Source of the DNA: Herbiconiux sp. SALV-R1
GTDB lineage: Bacteria > Actinomycetota > Actinomycetes > Actinomycetales > Microbacteriaceae
NCBI RefSeq assembly: GCF_013113715.1
Contig: NZ_CP053344.1
Coordinates: 4,216,001-4,280,000 of the forward strand
DNA length: 64,000 nucleotides
Reading direction: 5' to 3'
In this document: positions 54,614 through 63,911 of the stretch, in pieces
Layout: the number at the start of each line of letters is the position of its first letter
How positions within the stretch are numbered: the first letter of the stretch is position 1
Notes under the pieces: model-generated
Told to the model about the DNA's origin: nothing
Seen by the model: the letters and a program-made list of their open reading frames with translations, nothing else
Database searches by the model: none
Position numbers and translations under genes: made by a program

Positions 54614-56785
54614 CTAGAAACCGGGGATGAGGCTCACGACGAGGTCGATAAGCTTGATGCCGATGAACGGCGCGATCACCCCGCCGAGCCCGTAGATGAG
54701 GATGTTGCGGTTGAGGATGCGCGACGCCGACATCGGCCGGTACGTCACGCCGCGCAGCGCCAGCGGGATGAGCGCGATGATGACGAGCGCGTTGAAGATC
54801 ACCGCCGACAGGATCGCGGATGCGGGCGAGTGCAGCCCCATGATGTTGAGCAGGCCGAGACCCGGGAACACCGCCGCGAACATGGCCGGGATGATCGCGA
54901 AGTACTTCGCGATGTCGTTGGCGATCGAGAAGGTGGTGAGCGCACCGCGCGTGATGAGCAGCTGCTTGCCGATGGCGACGATGTCGATGAGCTTCGTGGG
55001 GTCGGAGTCGAGGTCGACCATGTTGCCGGCCTCCTTCGCGGCGCTCGTGCCCGTGTTCATCGCCACCCCGACGTCGGCCTGAGCGAGCGCGGGCGCGTCG
55101 TTCGTGCCGTCGCCGGTCATCGCGACCAGCCGCCCGCCCTCCTGCTCCTTCTTGATGAGTGCCAGCTTGTCTTCGGGGGTCGCCTCGGCGAGGTAGTCGT
55201 CGACCCCCGCCTCCTCGGCGATCGCCTTGGCGGTGAGCGGGTTGTCGCCGGTGATCATGACGGTACGGATGCCCATCGAGCGCAGCTCGGCGAAGCGGGT
55301 GGCCATGCCCTCCTTGACGATGTCTTTGAGGTACACCACCCCGAGCAGCTCGGCGGGGTGACCCGGTTCGCGCACGGCCACTACGAGCGGGGTGCCGCCG
55401 AGCCCGGCGATGCGGTCGGTCTGTTGCTGCAGCTCGTCGAACAGCGAGCTCCCCACGGTGCCGGTCTCGCGCGCCCAGGCCGTGACGGCGGAGCCTGCCC
55501 CCTTGCGGATCTGGCGGCCGTCGGCGAAGTCGACCCCGCTCATCCGGGTCTGTGCGGTGAACGGCACGATTTCGCCGTCGACCTGCGATGGGCGGCGGAA
55601 GCCCTGGGCCTCGGAGAGGTCGACGATCGACTTGCCCTCGGGAGTGGGGTCGGAGAGCGACGAGAGCGCTGCCGCGTCGCGGAGCGCGAGGGCGTCGACG
55701 CCCTCGAGGGCGACGAACTCCGAGGCGCGGCGGTTGCCGTAGGTGATGGTTCCGGTCTTGTCCATGAGGAGGGTGGTGACGTCGCCGGCGGCCTCCACCG
55801 CACGGCCCGACATGGCGAGCACGTTGCGCTGCACCAGGCGGTCCATGCCGGCGATGCCGATGGCCGAGAGCAGCGCGCCGATGGTGGTCGGGATGAGGCA
55901 CACCAGCAGGGCGACCATCACCGCGATGGAGGGGGTCGCATCCGAGTACCCGGCGATCGGGCCCAGGGTGAGCACCACGATGAGGAACACGATCGACAGG
56001 CTCGCCAGCAGGATGTTCAGGGCAATCTCGTTCGGCGTCTTCTGCCGGGAGGCGCCTTCGACCAGGCGGATCATGCGGTCGACGAAGGTCTCGCCGGGCT
56101 TCGAGGTGATGGTCACCACGATGCGGTCGGAGAGCACGCGGGTGCCGCCGGTGACGGCGCTGCGGTCGCCGCCCGACTCGCGCACGACGGGGGCCGACTC
56201 GCCCGTGATCGCCGACTCGTCGATCGAGGCGATGCCGTCGACGATGTCGCCGTCGCCCGGCACCAGCTCGCCGGCGGTGACGATCACGACGTCGCCGAGC
56301 CTGAGGTCGGCCGAGGCGACCTGCTCGGTGGAGGCGCGCTCGGCAGCAGCATCCGCTCGCTCGTCGTAGCCGACGACCCGGGTGGCCATCGTGCTGGTGC
56401 GGGTGGCGCGCAGGGTGGCGGCCTGCGCCTTGCCGCGGCCCTCGGCCACGCTCTCGGCGAGGTTGGCGAAGAGCACGGTGAGCCACAGCCAGACGGCGAT
56501 GGTCCAGGTGAAGGCGATGCTGGTGGCCTGCGGGCCTTCCTCGGCGGGGAGGAACGGCTGCGCGATCGCGATCACCGTGGTGAGCGCCGCTCCGATCTCG
56601 ACCAGGAACATCACCGGGTTGTGGCACATCTCGCGCGGGTCGAGCTTGCGGAACGCGCCGGGGAGGCCCTGGGCGAGCTGAGGGAGACTGAAGGTGCGGC
56701 GGCCGGCGGGCCGGGTGCGCGCATCCGCTGCGGGCGCGGTGGGGGTCGACGGCTCGGGAGAGCTGGTCGGGGTGAGGGTGGACAT
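54614..56785 (-). CDS. kdpB: K+-transporting P-type ATPase subunit KdpB
   Basis: A 723-residue P-type ATPase: phosphorylation site Asp342 (DKTGT), TGES motif at about 194-197 for dephosphorylation, [15 protein letters not shown] hinge motif and conserved membrane helices. ATG 56785 gives a 723-residue protein of normal length, two bases after the kdpA stop (TAACC then ATG). It couples ATP hydrolysis to K+ pumping in the KdpFABC complex. A long Ser/Thr/Pro/Ala-rich tail (about 1-30) precedes the first helix. Confidence 0.95.
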   Translation of the reverse strand: MSTLTPTSSPEPSTPTAPAADARTRPAGRRTFSLPQLAQGLPGAFRKLDPREMCHNPVMFLVEIGAALTTVIAIAQPFLPAEEGPQATSIAFTWTIAVWLWLTVLFANLAESVAEGRGKAQAATLRATRTSTMATRVVGYDERADAAAERASTEQVASADLRLGDVVIVTAGELVPGDGDIVDGIASIDESAITGESAPVVRESGGDRSAVTGGTRVLSDRIVVTITSKPGETFVDRMIRLVEGASRQKTPNEIALNILLASLSIVFLIVVLTLGPIAGYSDATPSIAVMVALLVCLIPTTIGALLSAIGIAGMDRLVQRNVLAMSGRAVEAAGDVTTLLMDKTGTITYGNRRASEFVALEGVDALALRDAAALSSLSDPTPEGKSIVDLSEAQGFRRPSQVDGEIVPFTAQTRMSGVDFADGRQIRKGAGSAVTAWARETGTVGSSLFDELQQQTDRIAGLGGTPLVVAVREPGHPAELLGVVYLKDIVKEGMATRFAELRSMGIRTVMITGDNPLTAKAIAEEAGVDDYLAEATPEDKLALIKKEQEGGRLVAMTGDGTNDAPALAQADVGVAMNTGTSAAKEAGNMVDLDSDPTKLIDIVAIGKQLLITRGALTTFSIANDIAKYFAIIPAMFAAVFPGLGLLNIMGLHSPASAILSAVIFNALVIIALIPLALRGVTYRPMSASRILNRNILIYGLGGVIAPFIGIKLIDLVVSLIPGF

Positions 56786-56787
56786 GG

Positions 56788-58461
56788 TTACTGGAGCCCT
56801 TCGGCGAGTGGTCCGAGTGCGAGCACGGGGAAGTAGGTGAGCGCGACGACGATGACGATCACGCCCAGGAGGAGGCCCACGAACTGCGGGCGGTGGGTGG
56901 GCAGGGTGCCGGCGGTGACGGGCACCTTGCTCTGCGCGGCGAGCGAGCCGGCGAGGGCGAGTACGAGCACGATCGGGATGAACCGGCCGAGCAGCATCGC
57001 CACCCCGAGCGCGGTGTTGAACCACGGGGTGTTCGCGGTGAGGCCGGCGAAGGCCGAGCCGTTGTTGTTCGCGGCGCTGGTGAACGCGTAGAGCACCTCG
57101 GTGAAGCCGTGCAGGCCCGGGTTCCAGATCGACGTGCCCTCGACGTCGTCGCGCACCGCGGGGATCGCGAAGCTGAGCGCGGTGCCCACGAGCACGAGCG
57201 TGGGGGTGGCGAGGATGTAGAGGCTCGCCAGCTTGATCTCGCGCGGGCCGAGCTTCTTGCCGAGGTACTCGGGGGTGCGGCCCACCAGGAGCCCGGCGAT
57301 GAACACCGTGATGACGGCGATGACGAGGATGCCGTACAGGCCCGCCCCGATGCCGCCCGGCGCGATCTCGCCGAGCATCATGTTGAACAGGGTCATCATG
57401 CCGCCGAGCGAGGTGAAGCTGTCGTGCATCGAGTTGACCGCGCCGGTCGAGGTGATGGTCGACGTGGTCGCGAACAGGGTGGAGCCGACGATGCCGAAGC
57501 GCTGCTCCTTGCCCTCCATCGCGCCGCCGGCGAGCTCGGTGCCCGTGCCCGATCCTGCGAGCTCGAACGCGGTGAGCGCGGCGAACGACACCACGAACAG
57601 GGCGCCCATGGCGGCCACGATCGCGTAGCCCTGGCGGTTGTCGCCGACCATCTTGCCGAAGGTGCGGGGGAGGGCGAACGGGATGGCGAGCATCAGCACG
57701 ATCTCGACCATGCTGGTCCACGGGGTGGGGTTCTCGAACGGATGCGCGGAGTTGGTGTTGAAAAACCCGCCGCCGTTGTTGCCGAGCAGCTTGATGGCCT
57801 CCTGCGAGGCGACCGGGCCGCCGGGCACGGTGGCGGTGCCGCCCGTGAGCGTAGTGACCTCGGTGAAGCCGTTGAAGTTCTGGATGACGCCACCGGCCAG
57901 CAGCACGATGCTCGAGAGCACGGCGAGGGGCAGCAGGATGCGGAACGTTCCGCGGGTGAGGTCGACCCAGAAGTTGCCGAGGGTGCCGGTGTTGCGGCGG
58001 GCGAACCCGCGGATGAGGGCGATCGCCACGGCGAGACCGACACCGGCCGAGACGAAGTTCTGCACCGCCAGGCCCGCGATCTGCACCGTGTAGCCCATCG
58101 TGACCTCGGGGGAGTACGACTGCCAGTTCGTGTTGGTAACGAACGATGCGGCGGTGTTGAACGACAGGCCCTCCGGCACGGCCGGGAGGCCGAGGGAGTA
58201 GGGGAGCACCGCCTGCAGGCGCTGCAGGGCGTAGACGAGCAGCACGCCGATGAGCGAGAACGCGAGCACGCTGCGCAGGTAGGCGCCCCAGCTCTGCTCG
58301 CCCTGGGGGTCGACGCCGACGATGCGGTACAGGCCGCGCTCGAGCTTCAGGTCTTTCGCGCCGGTGAAGGTGAAGGCGATGTAGTCGCCGAGAGGGTGGT
58401 ACAGCACGGCGAGGATGAGGGCGAGGGTCGCGAGCTGCGCGACGAGGAGCCAGATCTCCAT
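56788..58461 (-). CDS. kdpA: K+-transporting ATPase channel subunit KdpA
   Basis: A 557-residue channel-like subunit of the superfamily of K+ transporters. The selectivity-filter-type segments are seen: [29 protein letters not shown] and [13 protein letters not shown]. Its start directly abuts the kdpF stop (TAGATG). It forms the selective pore of the KdpFABC complex for high-affinity uptake. Confidence 0.95.
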   Translation of the reverse strand: MEIWLLVAQLATLALILAVLYHPLGDYIAFTFTGAKDLKLERGLYRIVGVDPQGEQSWGAYLRSVLAFSLIGVLLVYALQRLQAVLPYSLGLPAVPEGLSFNTAASFVTNTNWQSYSPEVTMGYTVQIAGLAVQNFVSAGVGLAVAIALIRGFARRNTGTLGNFWVDLTRGTFRILLPLAVLSSIVLLAGGVIQNFNGFTEVTTLTGGTATVPGGPVASQEAIKLLGNNGGGFFNTNSAHPFENPTPWTSMVEIVLMLAIPFALPRTFGKMVGDNRQGYAIVAAMGALFVVSFAALTAFELAGSGTGTELAGGAMEGKEQRFGIVGSTLFATTSTITSTGAVNSMHDSFTSLGGMMTLFNMMLGEIAPGGIGAGLYGILVIAVITVFIAGLLVGRTPEYLGKKLGPREIKLASLYILATPTLVLVGTALSFAIPAVRDDVEGTSIWNPGLHGFTEVLYAFTSAANNNGSAFAGLTANTPWFNTALGVAMLLGRFIPIVLVLALAGSLAAQSKVPVTAGTLPTHRPQFVGLLLGVIVIVVALTYFPVLALGPLAEGLQ

Positions 58462-58551
58462 CTAGAACTTCTCCGGCTTCACGAGAGCGACGACCAGGTA
58501 GGCTACGGCGGCCACGCCCAGCACCGCGGCGACGAGTTCGAGAACGATCAC
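58462..58551 (-). CDS. kdpF: KdpF, 29-residue membrane peptide
   Basis: A single-helix 29-residue peptide ([20 protein letters not shown] plus ALVKPEKF) with the typical KPEKF end of KdpF. The start is a GTG that overlaps the stop of the preceding 31-residue gene by three bases (GTGA). It stabilises KdpFABC in the membrane. A frame open to 58755 is not used, since it would run through that upstream gene. Confidence 0.93.
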   Translation of the reverse strand: MIVLELVAAVLGVAAVAYLVVALVKPEKF

Positions 58552-58643
58552 AGCTTCTCGACCCCCCACGCGACGAGGGCGACGACGCCGAAGACGGCGA
58601 GGATCGCGACGAGATAGACGACGTCGAGCACGGTGTTCTCCAT
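58548..58643 (-). CDS. 31-residue single-helix membrane peptide at the head of the kdp operon
   Basis: A small gene reading [20 protein letters not shown] then [11 protein letters not shown]: one hydrophobic helix with an acidic start and KL end. ATG 58643 to TGA 58548. Its stop overlaps the kdpF start by three bases, so translation is coupled. It resembles KdpF in size and topology without being one. It may be another small subunit or a leader peptide; no function is proven. Confidence 0.75.
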   Translation of the reverse strand: MENTVLDVVYLVAILAVFGVVALVAWGVEKL

Positions 58644-58726
58644 CCGACAGGCGCCCGGGGTGGGCGCACAGGTACGGATGACGATCATGCTCGGCCGAAC
58701 CGCTCCGACCGCCCGTCCTAACGACT

Positions 58727-58781
58727 TCCTGACGCCCGCACCGCCGCACGCCCAAAAATCCCTACGCGATCCTGACGCCCG
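58727..58781. repeat. Direct repeat upstream of the kdp operon
   Basis: TCCTGACGCCCG occurs at 58727-58738 and 58770-58781, 43 bases apart (about four helical turns), separated by a short A-run (58754-58758). The pair lies 84-138 bases upstream of the first kdp gene. Could be a regulator site, for example KdpE-like; the response regulator is not in the window. Confidence 0.5.
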
Positions 58782-58811
58782 GCCCGCCGCCGGCTGGATG
58801 CGTGGGCTGGG

Positions 58812-60209
58812 TCAGGCGCTCAGGACGGCCCAGGCGTGGGCGGGGAGGGTGGCCTGCGCGCCAGCGAGTGAGGCGGTGCCGGCGAGGAGTTCGGTGGCGT
58901 CGGCGATCGGCAGCTCGACCGGCTCGTCGGCGAGGTTGAGGGCGGTGACGATCGTGCCCGAGCCGGTCGCGGTGCGCACGACGAGGGCGGTGTTCGTCAG
59001 GTGCAGCACGTCGGAGCGGGCGCTGTGCAGCCACGGGCGCTGGCGGCGCAGGGCGATGAGCTCGCCGTGCAGCGCGAGCAACTCGCGGGCGTCGGGGCCC
59101 GCGCCCGGCAGTGCCGCGGGCAGCTCATCGGGGGCGGGCGGCACCGGGGGGAACTCCGGGCGCACAGCGTCGTCGCCGCCGAGCCGCTCCTCCTTCACCG
59201 CACGCAGACCGTACTCGTCGCCGGCGTAGACCATCGGGGTGCCGGCCAGCGTGAACAGCAGGGCGAGTGCGTGGGGCAGATGCTGCGCATCCGGAATCGC
59301 CGAGGCGATGCGCGTGACGTCGTGGTTGCCCACGAAGGTGGTGGGCACGAAGCGCTCGAGCAGCTCGTTGCCGCGCTCGATGGCGTGCTTGGTCTCGAAC
59401 AGGTTGGTGTCGGCGAGTCCGTGCCAGATGCCCTGCCAGAGCTCGTACTGGGTGAGTGAGTCGAGCCCCGACTCGGCGACGATGGCGAGGGCGTCGCCGT
59501 GGATGACCTCTCCGGTGAACCAGGCATCCGGATGCGCCTCCCGCACCCGCGGCAGCACCTCGGCCCAGAAGGCGGGCGGCACCGCATAGGCGGCGTCGAG
59601 GCGCCAGCCGTCGGCGCCCCGGTCGAGCCAGTACGTCATCACCTCGGCGACGAGGTCGGCGACGGCGGGCGCGGAGTGGTCGAGGGCGACGAGCTGGTCG
59701 TGGCCCTCGAAGACCTCGGCGCGCACGGGGTCGCCCGGCCGCCAGCCCGCCCAGTCGATGCGGAAGAGGTCGGCCGTGGCGGCATCCGGGCCCGTCTCCT
59801 CCACCGTGGCGAACGCCGGATGTGCCCGGCCCACGTGGTTGAAGACCCCGTCGAGCAGCACCCTGATGCCGCGCTCGTGCGCCGCCGCGACGAGCCGGTC
59901 GAAGTCGGCGTCGTCGCCGAGCCGCGGGTCGATGCGGAAGTGGTCGACCGTGTCGTACCCGTGCGACGTCGCCGCGAACACGGGTCCGAGCGCGAGCCCG
60001 TTCAGCCCGAGCTCGACGACGTGGTCGAGCCACGCCTCGATGCGGCCCAGGCGATGCTCGACGCCCTCCGCCTCCGGCGCGTGCGCGTCCTCGGCCGGGG
60101 CCGTGTGCCCCGCTGCCACCTCCGTCGCCGGCTCCGGCCGCACCGGCGCCCCGACGAACCCGAGCGGATAGACGTGCCACCACATCACATGATCGACCCA
60201 CGAACCCAT
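58812..60209 (-). CDS. GH13 alpha-amylase-family glycosidase
   Basis: A 465-residue enzyme of the GH13 TIM-barrel family, no signal peptide. Conserved regions: DGVFNHVG, GWRLDAAYAV (nucleophile Asp), WFTGEVIHG (acid/base Glu) and FVGNHDVTRI (third Asp), then a C-terminal beta-domain (about 385-465). The lack of a signal indicates action on intracellular alpha-glucans or imported alpha-glucosides. ATG 60209 follows a G-rich ribosome-binding region; an in-frame GTG at 60224 is an alternative. Its subfamily cannot be told. Confidence 0.88.
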   Translation of the reverse strand: MGSWVDHVMWWHVYPLGFVGAPVRPEPATEVAAGHTAPAEDAHAPEAEGVEHRLGRIEAWLDHVVELGLNGLALGPVFAATSHGYDTVDHFRIDPRLGDDADFDRLVAAAHERGIRVLLDGVFNHVGRAHPAFATVEETGPDAATADLFRIDWAGWRPGDPVRAEVFEGHDQLVALDHSAPAVADLVAEVMTYWLDRGADGWRLDAAYAVPPAFWAEVLPRVREAHPDAWFTGEVIHGDALAIVAESGLDSLTQYELWQGIWHGLADTNLFETKHAIERGNELLERFVPTTFVGNHDVTRIASAIPDAQHLPHALALLFTLAGTPMVYAGDEYGLRAVKEERLGGDDAVRPEFPPVPPAPDELPAALPGAGPDARELLALHGELIALRRQRPWLHSARSDVLHLTNTALVVRTATGSGTIVTALNLADEPVELPIADATELLAGTASLAGAQATLPAHAWAVLSA

Positions 60210-60258
60210 CCCCCCAGCCAACACCCCCCAGCCCGGCTCCGCCGCAGGGCTGAGACTT

Positions 60259-60312
60259 CGCCCGAAACACTACGCCACCGTTTTCGGGCGGACGTATAAT
60301 GCGCTCGGAGGT
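60259..60312 (+). promoter_or_regulatory. TA-operon promoter with inverted repeat
   Basis: CGCCCGAAA (60259-60267) and TTTCGGGCG (60282-60290) form a perfect nine-base inverted repeat with a 14-base gap. It immediately precedes a perfect TATAAT -10 box (60295-60300) and a GGAGG ribosome-binding site (60308-60312). The repeat covers the -35 region, as expected for autorepression by the downstream HTH protein. Confidence 0.75.
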
Positions 60313-60317
60313 GCGAC

Positions 60318-61220
60318 ATGGCGACCGTCGTCGGTTACGCGACCGTGCAGCAAGCCGGTGATGACCTCACGGAGCGCGAGGCGGCACTCCGAGGTGCAGG
60401 AGTCGATCGCGTCTTCGTCGACCGCCTCGAGACGAGCGGCACGGGACCTCGACCGCAGTGGCGTGCTTGTGTGGAGGGGCTCGATCCAGGCGACTCGGTG
60501 GTCGTGCCCACTCTGGGAGTGCTCGGCGAGACCGATCGCGTGGTCGTCGAGGCGCTCGCCGATCTGTCCCGCCGTGGGGTGGGCATCAGGAGCATCGCCG
60601 AGCCTGCGATCGATACGAGCCCCCAGGGCGGCGCGCTCTACGACATCGTCGCGGTGTTCGAGGGTCTACGCACAGAGCGAATCCGCGAACGAACCCTCCG
60701 CGGACTGCATCGCGCCAGGTCGGAGGGACGCGTCGGCGGCCGCCCCTCGGTGATGACCGCCGAGCGGATGGCCGAGGCCAGGCGGCTGCGTGCTCGAGGG
60801 GCCAGCATCGCCGAGATCGCCCGCTCGATCGGGGTCGGCTCGTCGTCGGTGTCTCGCGCATTGGCGAAGCATCGGGTGGGCGCTGACGCACCGGAAGCCG
60901 AGGCGCGCGTGTTCTTCCGCGACACCAAGCCCTACGAAGCCCCGGCGACCCTCGACGACCTCGAGGGCCCCGCGCGAGGCACGGTCGATCTCCCGCACTC
61001 CGTCTATTGGGGGCCGGAGCGTGCGGTCGATCTCGGCACGCCGGGCGGCATCCGCAAGGCTTACCAGGCTGTTCTACGTGAGGGGACCGCTGCAGACCAG
61101 ACCCGCCTTCTCAATCGGGAGGTGTTGCGCCGGGAATGGAATGAGCTGGCCCTCCCCGACAGGGTGCGGGTGCTCTGGGAGTCGCGGTTCCCCGAGCTCC
61201 GCACGCGGGCGTCGGCATGA
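60318..61220 (+). CDS. Serine-recombinase-like regulator lacking catalytic residues (putative antitoxin)
   Basis: A 300-residue protein. Residues 4-140 align with the resolvase catalytic domain, including GRVGGRPS at 137-144, followed by an HTH_7-type helix-turn-helix (about 150-187, with GASIAEIARSIGVGSSSVSR) and a ~110-residue tail. The normal YARVS reads YATVQ, so the nucleophilic serine and the adjacent arginine are lost. The normal LDRLGR reads LGVLGE, losing Asp and both Arg. Recombination is therefore not expected. The stop overlaps the ATG of the next gene, a nucleotidyltransferase-type toxin, by four bases, giving a toxin-antitoxin-like layout. Confidence 0.8.
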   Translation: MATVVGYATVQQAGDDLTEREAALRGAGVDRVFVDRLETSGTGPRPQWRACVEGLDPGDSVVVPTLGVLGETDRVVVEALADLSRRGVGIRSIAEPAIDTSPQGGALYDIVAVFEGLRTERIRERTLRGLHRARSEGRVGGRPSVMTAERMAEARRLRARGASIAEIARSIGVGSSSVSRALAKHRVGADAPEAEARVFFRDTKPYEAPATLDDLEGPARGTVDLPHSVYWGPERAVDLGTPGGIRKAYQAVLREGTAADQTRLLNREVLRREWNELALPDRVRVLWESRFPELRTRASA

Positions 61221-61856
61221 GCGACCTCGACCTCCAACGCACCGTCACCCGGGTAGCCCTGCGAGCATCCGGCTCCCGGCTTCGCGCTCGCGGGCAGTGG
61301 AGCCATCCGCGAGCACGGTGTCATCGACAGGTTGAGCGAAGACGTCGACCTCTTCACCTCCGACACGAGCCCGCAGAACTTCGATGAGGCAGTCGAGCAG
61401 GTCATCGCCGCCCTGTCCGCCTACGGTCTCGACGTCGACACCGCGCGCCGCACCGACCGGTTCGCGCGCCTGATCATTCGAACGAGCGACGGCCGGCGGA
61501 TCGACGTCGACATGGGCATGGACTGGCGAGAGGCCGAGCCCGTCGCGCTCGAGGTCGGGCCCGTGCTGAGCATTCAGGATGCGATCGGCAACAAGGTGTC
61601 CGCCCTCTACGGCCGAGCGGAGGCTCGCGACTTCTTCGACGTCGACGCCATCCGCGCCTTCGGCCGCTTCACCGACGCCGAACTGATCGAGGCGGCCCGC
61701 GAACGCGACCCCGGGTTCGACCCGCGGATCTTCGCGTCGCAACTCGAACGTGTCGAACGAGTCACTGTCGAGGATCTCGGCGAGTACGGGGTGGGAGGAG
61801 ACGAGCTCGCGGCACTGAAGGCGCGGCTGCTCAGCTGGGCGGCTGCGCTGCGATAG
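61217..61856 (+). pseudogene. AbiEii/AbiGii-type nucleotidyltransferase toxin, frameshifted
   Basis: The ATG at 61217 (four-base overlap with the upstream gene) encodes MSDLDLQRTVTRVALRAS, and then this frame continues into nonsense with no family match. The expected continuation, GFALAGSGAIREHGVIDRLS then EDVDLF, starts at 61278 in another frame and runs to 61856. This carries the nucleotidyltransferase GSG motif and the metal-binding DVD. A net shift of one or two bases near 61270-61278 would restore one reading frame of about 213 residues. The frame beginning at the TTG at 61332 lacks the GSG motif and would be inactive. Either a pseudogene or a sequencing error. Confidence 0.75.
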
Positions 61857-61929
61857 GGCCGATGCCACGGCAGTGGCGGCGCCGCCGTTGGGGGTAGGGT
61901 CGCGCCTCAGGGGTAGGGGAGGTGGGCGG

Positions 61930-62229
61930 ATGTCGCTCGGTGCGGTGGTGTTGTTCGTGCCCGCGGTGCTGCTCGCGCTCGGAGGTGCGGTGACGGTCGT
62001 GTGGGCGCTTCGGCGGAGGCGTGGAGGCGGTGCGGGGTGGGTCGCCGTCGTGCTGCGGGTGGTGGCGGGCGTCGGAACGATGGGGCTCGCGGTGGTGGCC
62101 GTGTCGCCGTTGTGGAGCGGGATGCAGTACGGCGTCGTCATTCTGCCGGTCGCCGCCCTGGGCGCGGCGGTGGTGCTGAACGCGGTGCTGCTCGGGGCGG
62201 CTGCACTGGTGGTGCGCATCCGTCGCTGA
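61930..62229 (+). CDS. 99-residue membrane protein of unknown function
   Basis: A small protein with three predicted membrane helices (about residues 3-22, 37-57 and 68-92) separated by an Arg/Gly-rich loop (RRRRGGG). No family is recognised. ATG 61930 has GGTGGG upstream; an in-frame start at 61873 would add a Gly/Arg-rich tail. It follows the toxin-like gene by about 70 bases and faces the LuxR gene. Confidence 0.6.
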   Translation: MSLGAVVLFVPAVLLALGGAVTVVWALRRRRGGGAGWVAVVLRVVAGVGTMGLAVVAVSPLWSGMQYGVVILPVAALGAAVVLNAVLLGAAALVVRIRR

Positions 62230-62274
62230 GAGCGAGCGAAAAGTGCTTGACCCGGCGCGGGAGCGCCCCTAGGT

Positions 62275-63852
62275 TCAGGCCCCCGGATGCGCCCCGAAGC
62301 GCACGGCGAGGTCGCCGAGGGCGGCCTTGGAGTTGACGCCGGTCTTGCGGTAGATGCTGCTGAGGTGCGTCTTCACGGTGTTGACCGAGACATAGAGGCG
62401 GGCGGCGGCGTCGGCGCTGCTGTCGGTGCTGAGCACGGCGGCGAGCACCTCGTGCTCCTTGCTGCTGAGGCGCACGAACGGGTCGACGGTCGCCGACTGG
62501 GCGCTCGACAGGATGCGTCGCACGATCGCCGACGGCAGGGCGTCGGGCCGCAGTGCCACGAGCTGCTCGAGGTCTTCACGGGGCAGCAGGCTGAGCGAGT
62601 AGAAGCTGCCGTGGGTGGTGGAGAGCGCCGCCGCGCGGGCGAACTGCTCGGCCGCAGACGAGTGGTCGCCGGCGTGCAGCTCGGCGGCGGCCCGCACCGC
62701 CAGCACCGTCCCCGTGGTGCGCGGGGCGTCGAGCGCGTGCCCGTGCAGGGGCGACACGATGCGGCTCGCCGCCGCGTAGTTGCCGAGCCTCGCCTCGGCC
62801 GCCGCCCTGGCGCACAGCAGCGTCTGCCCGGCCAGCGTGTCGCGGTCGGCCTCGAGCGCGTTGAGGGTGGCGCGCGACTCCGACGGGTGCCCCGCCGCCG
62901 ATTGCAGGATCGACCGGGCGACCGCGATCACCGCCCCCGTCGTGCCCTGCCGCGTCACCCGCTCGGGGAGCGCCGCCGACGACCCGTCGATCTGCGAGAG
63001 CAGCTCGAACGCCGCCTCGGGCCCCGGCACGGTCATGGCGGCGAGCAGCTTGTGGAACGGCCACCGCTCCGGATGCTGCGACAGGTCGGCCCGCGCGAGG
63101 CTCGAGCGCGCCTCGTCGAGCCGGAACTCGTCGATGAGCAGCATGGTCGAGGCGAACACCGCCGGCAGGGCGGCCCGGCTGAACCACCACTCGCCGTCCT
63201 CCGGCACCTTGTCGAGCCAGATGCGCGCCTGGATGCCGCGGCCGGCCAGCGCATGGATCCACGCCGAGGACGCCGCAGCGGTGACCTTCACCATCTCGTT
63301 GCCGACGACCATGGCGGCGTCGTACGCCTCGACGTACTCATGCACGGCCCGGTCGGCGTCACCGACGTACTCCCACACCAGCCCCCACTGCAGCTGCAGG
63401 TCGGGAAGGCCCTGGGCGAGCTGCTCGCGGGCGAGTGCGCTGCTGTCGTCGAGCAGGGCGCGGGCCTCGCCCGCGGCGTCCGCCGCTTCGGCCAGACGGC
63501 CGTCGGCGCGGGCGATGGCGGCGTGGCTCGTGAGTTGGGCGAGCGAGTCCATCAGGCTCACGGGTGGCCCCGGGAACGGCGCCCCGCGGAAGCGGGTGGT
63601 GGTGGGCGCGCCGGAGAGGCGGCGGAGGTACTCCGCCGCCAGCACCAGGCGAGGATGCTGCACCAGCACCTCGTGCGGCAGCCGGGTGACTGCCTCCTGG
63701 AGGGCATCCCGCCGCGTCGAGATGAGCGTCGACCAGTGCACGTCGAGCAGGCGAACCGTCTCGTTCCAGTCGGCGGAGTGCACCGCCTCGAGGAGAGCGC
63801 TGCCAGGGTCGGCTGACGGATCAGACGTCACGACGAACCGCTTCCGGGGCAC
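62275..63852 (-). CDS. LuxR-type transcriptional regulator
   Basis: A 525-residue regulator with a C-terminal LuxR helix-turn-helix (LSSKEHEVLAAVLSTDSSAD then ARLYVSVNTVKTHLSSIYRK) and a long N-terminal region of TPR-like helical repeats, as in MalT/LAL-type regulators but without an ATPase domain. A TAAGAT -10 box lies nine bases upstream of the GTG at 63852, so I prefer this start to the TTG at 63858. Targets are not apparent, since the neighbours are unrelated. Confidence 0.82.
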   Translation of the reverse strand: MPRKRFVVTSDPSADPGSALLEAVHSADWNETVRLLDVHWSTLISTRRDALQEAVTRLPHEVLVQHPRLVLAAEYLRRLSGAPTTTRFRGAPFPGPPVSLMDSLAQLTSHAAIARADGRLAEAADAAGEARALLDDSSALAREQLAQGLPDLQLQWGLVWEYVGDADRAVHEYVEAYDAAMVVGNEMVKVTAAASSAWIHALAGRGIQARIWLDKVPEDGEWWFSRAALPAVFASTMLLIDEFRLDEARSSLARADLSQHPERWPFHKLLAAMTVPGPEAAFELLSQIDGSSAALPERVTRQGTTGAVIAVARSILQSAAGHPSESRATLNALEADRDTLAGQTLLCARAAAEARLGNYAAASRIVSPLHGHALDAPRTTGTVLAVRAAAELHAGDHSSAAEQFARAAALSTTHGSFYSLSLLPREDLEQLVALRPDALPSAIVRRILSSAQSATVDPFVRLSSKEHEVLAAVLSTDSSADAAARLYVSVNTVKTHLSSIYRKTGVNSKAALGDLAVRFGAHPGA

Positions 63853-63872
63853 ACTCAACGAATCTTAGAGGC

Positions 63873-63892
63873 TCCACCCCCGAAGGGGGAGG
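63873..63892 (-). terminator. Short C/G hairpin
   Basis: CCCCC (63877-63881) and GGGGG (63885-63889) with a GAA loop, extended by flanking CC and GG through A/A mismatches. It sits between the partial gene and the LuxR gene on the minus strand and may terminate the former. Confidence 0.5.
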
Positions 63893-63911
63893 GTCGGTCT
63901 CCCCGGGCGCA

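Noticed and set aside
53982-56627. A long frame before kdpC covering kdpB
   Set aside because: The first part is Arg/Gly-rich shadow translation of kdpB; kdpC starts at 54584.
54614-58669. A single frame of about 1350 codons from kdpB back through kdpA
   Set aside because: It is only the kdpB frame left open through the antisense-free kdpA region; kdpA is clear in another frame, and kdpB has its own ATG at 56785.
58462-58755. A 97-residue version of KdpF
   Set aside because: The extension crosses the 31-residue gene and the promoter region; a 29-residue KdpF with GTG start is normal.
58644-58811. A riboswitch (for example c-di-AMP type) ahead of the kdp genes
   Set aside because: The gap is short and lacks a recognisable conserved core; only a direct repeat is supported.
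61332-61856. A start of the AbiEii-type gene at TTG 61332
   Set aside because: It would lack the GSG motif; the overlapping ATG at 61217 and the in-frame GFALAGSGAIREHG upstream show the real gene is longer and frameshifted.
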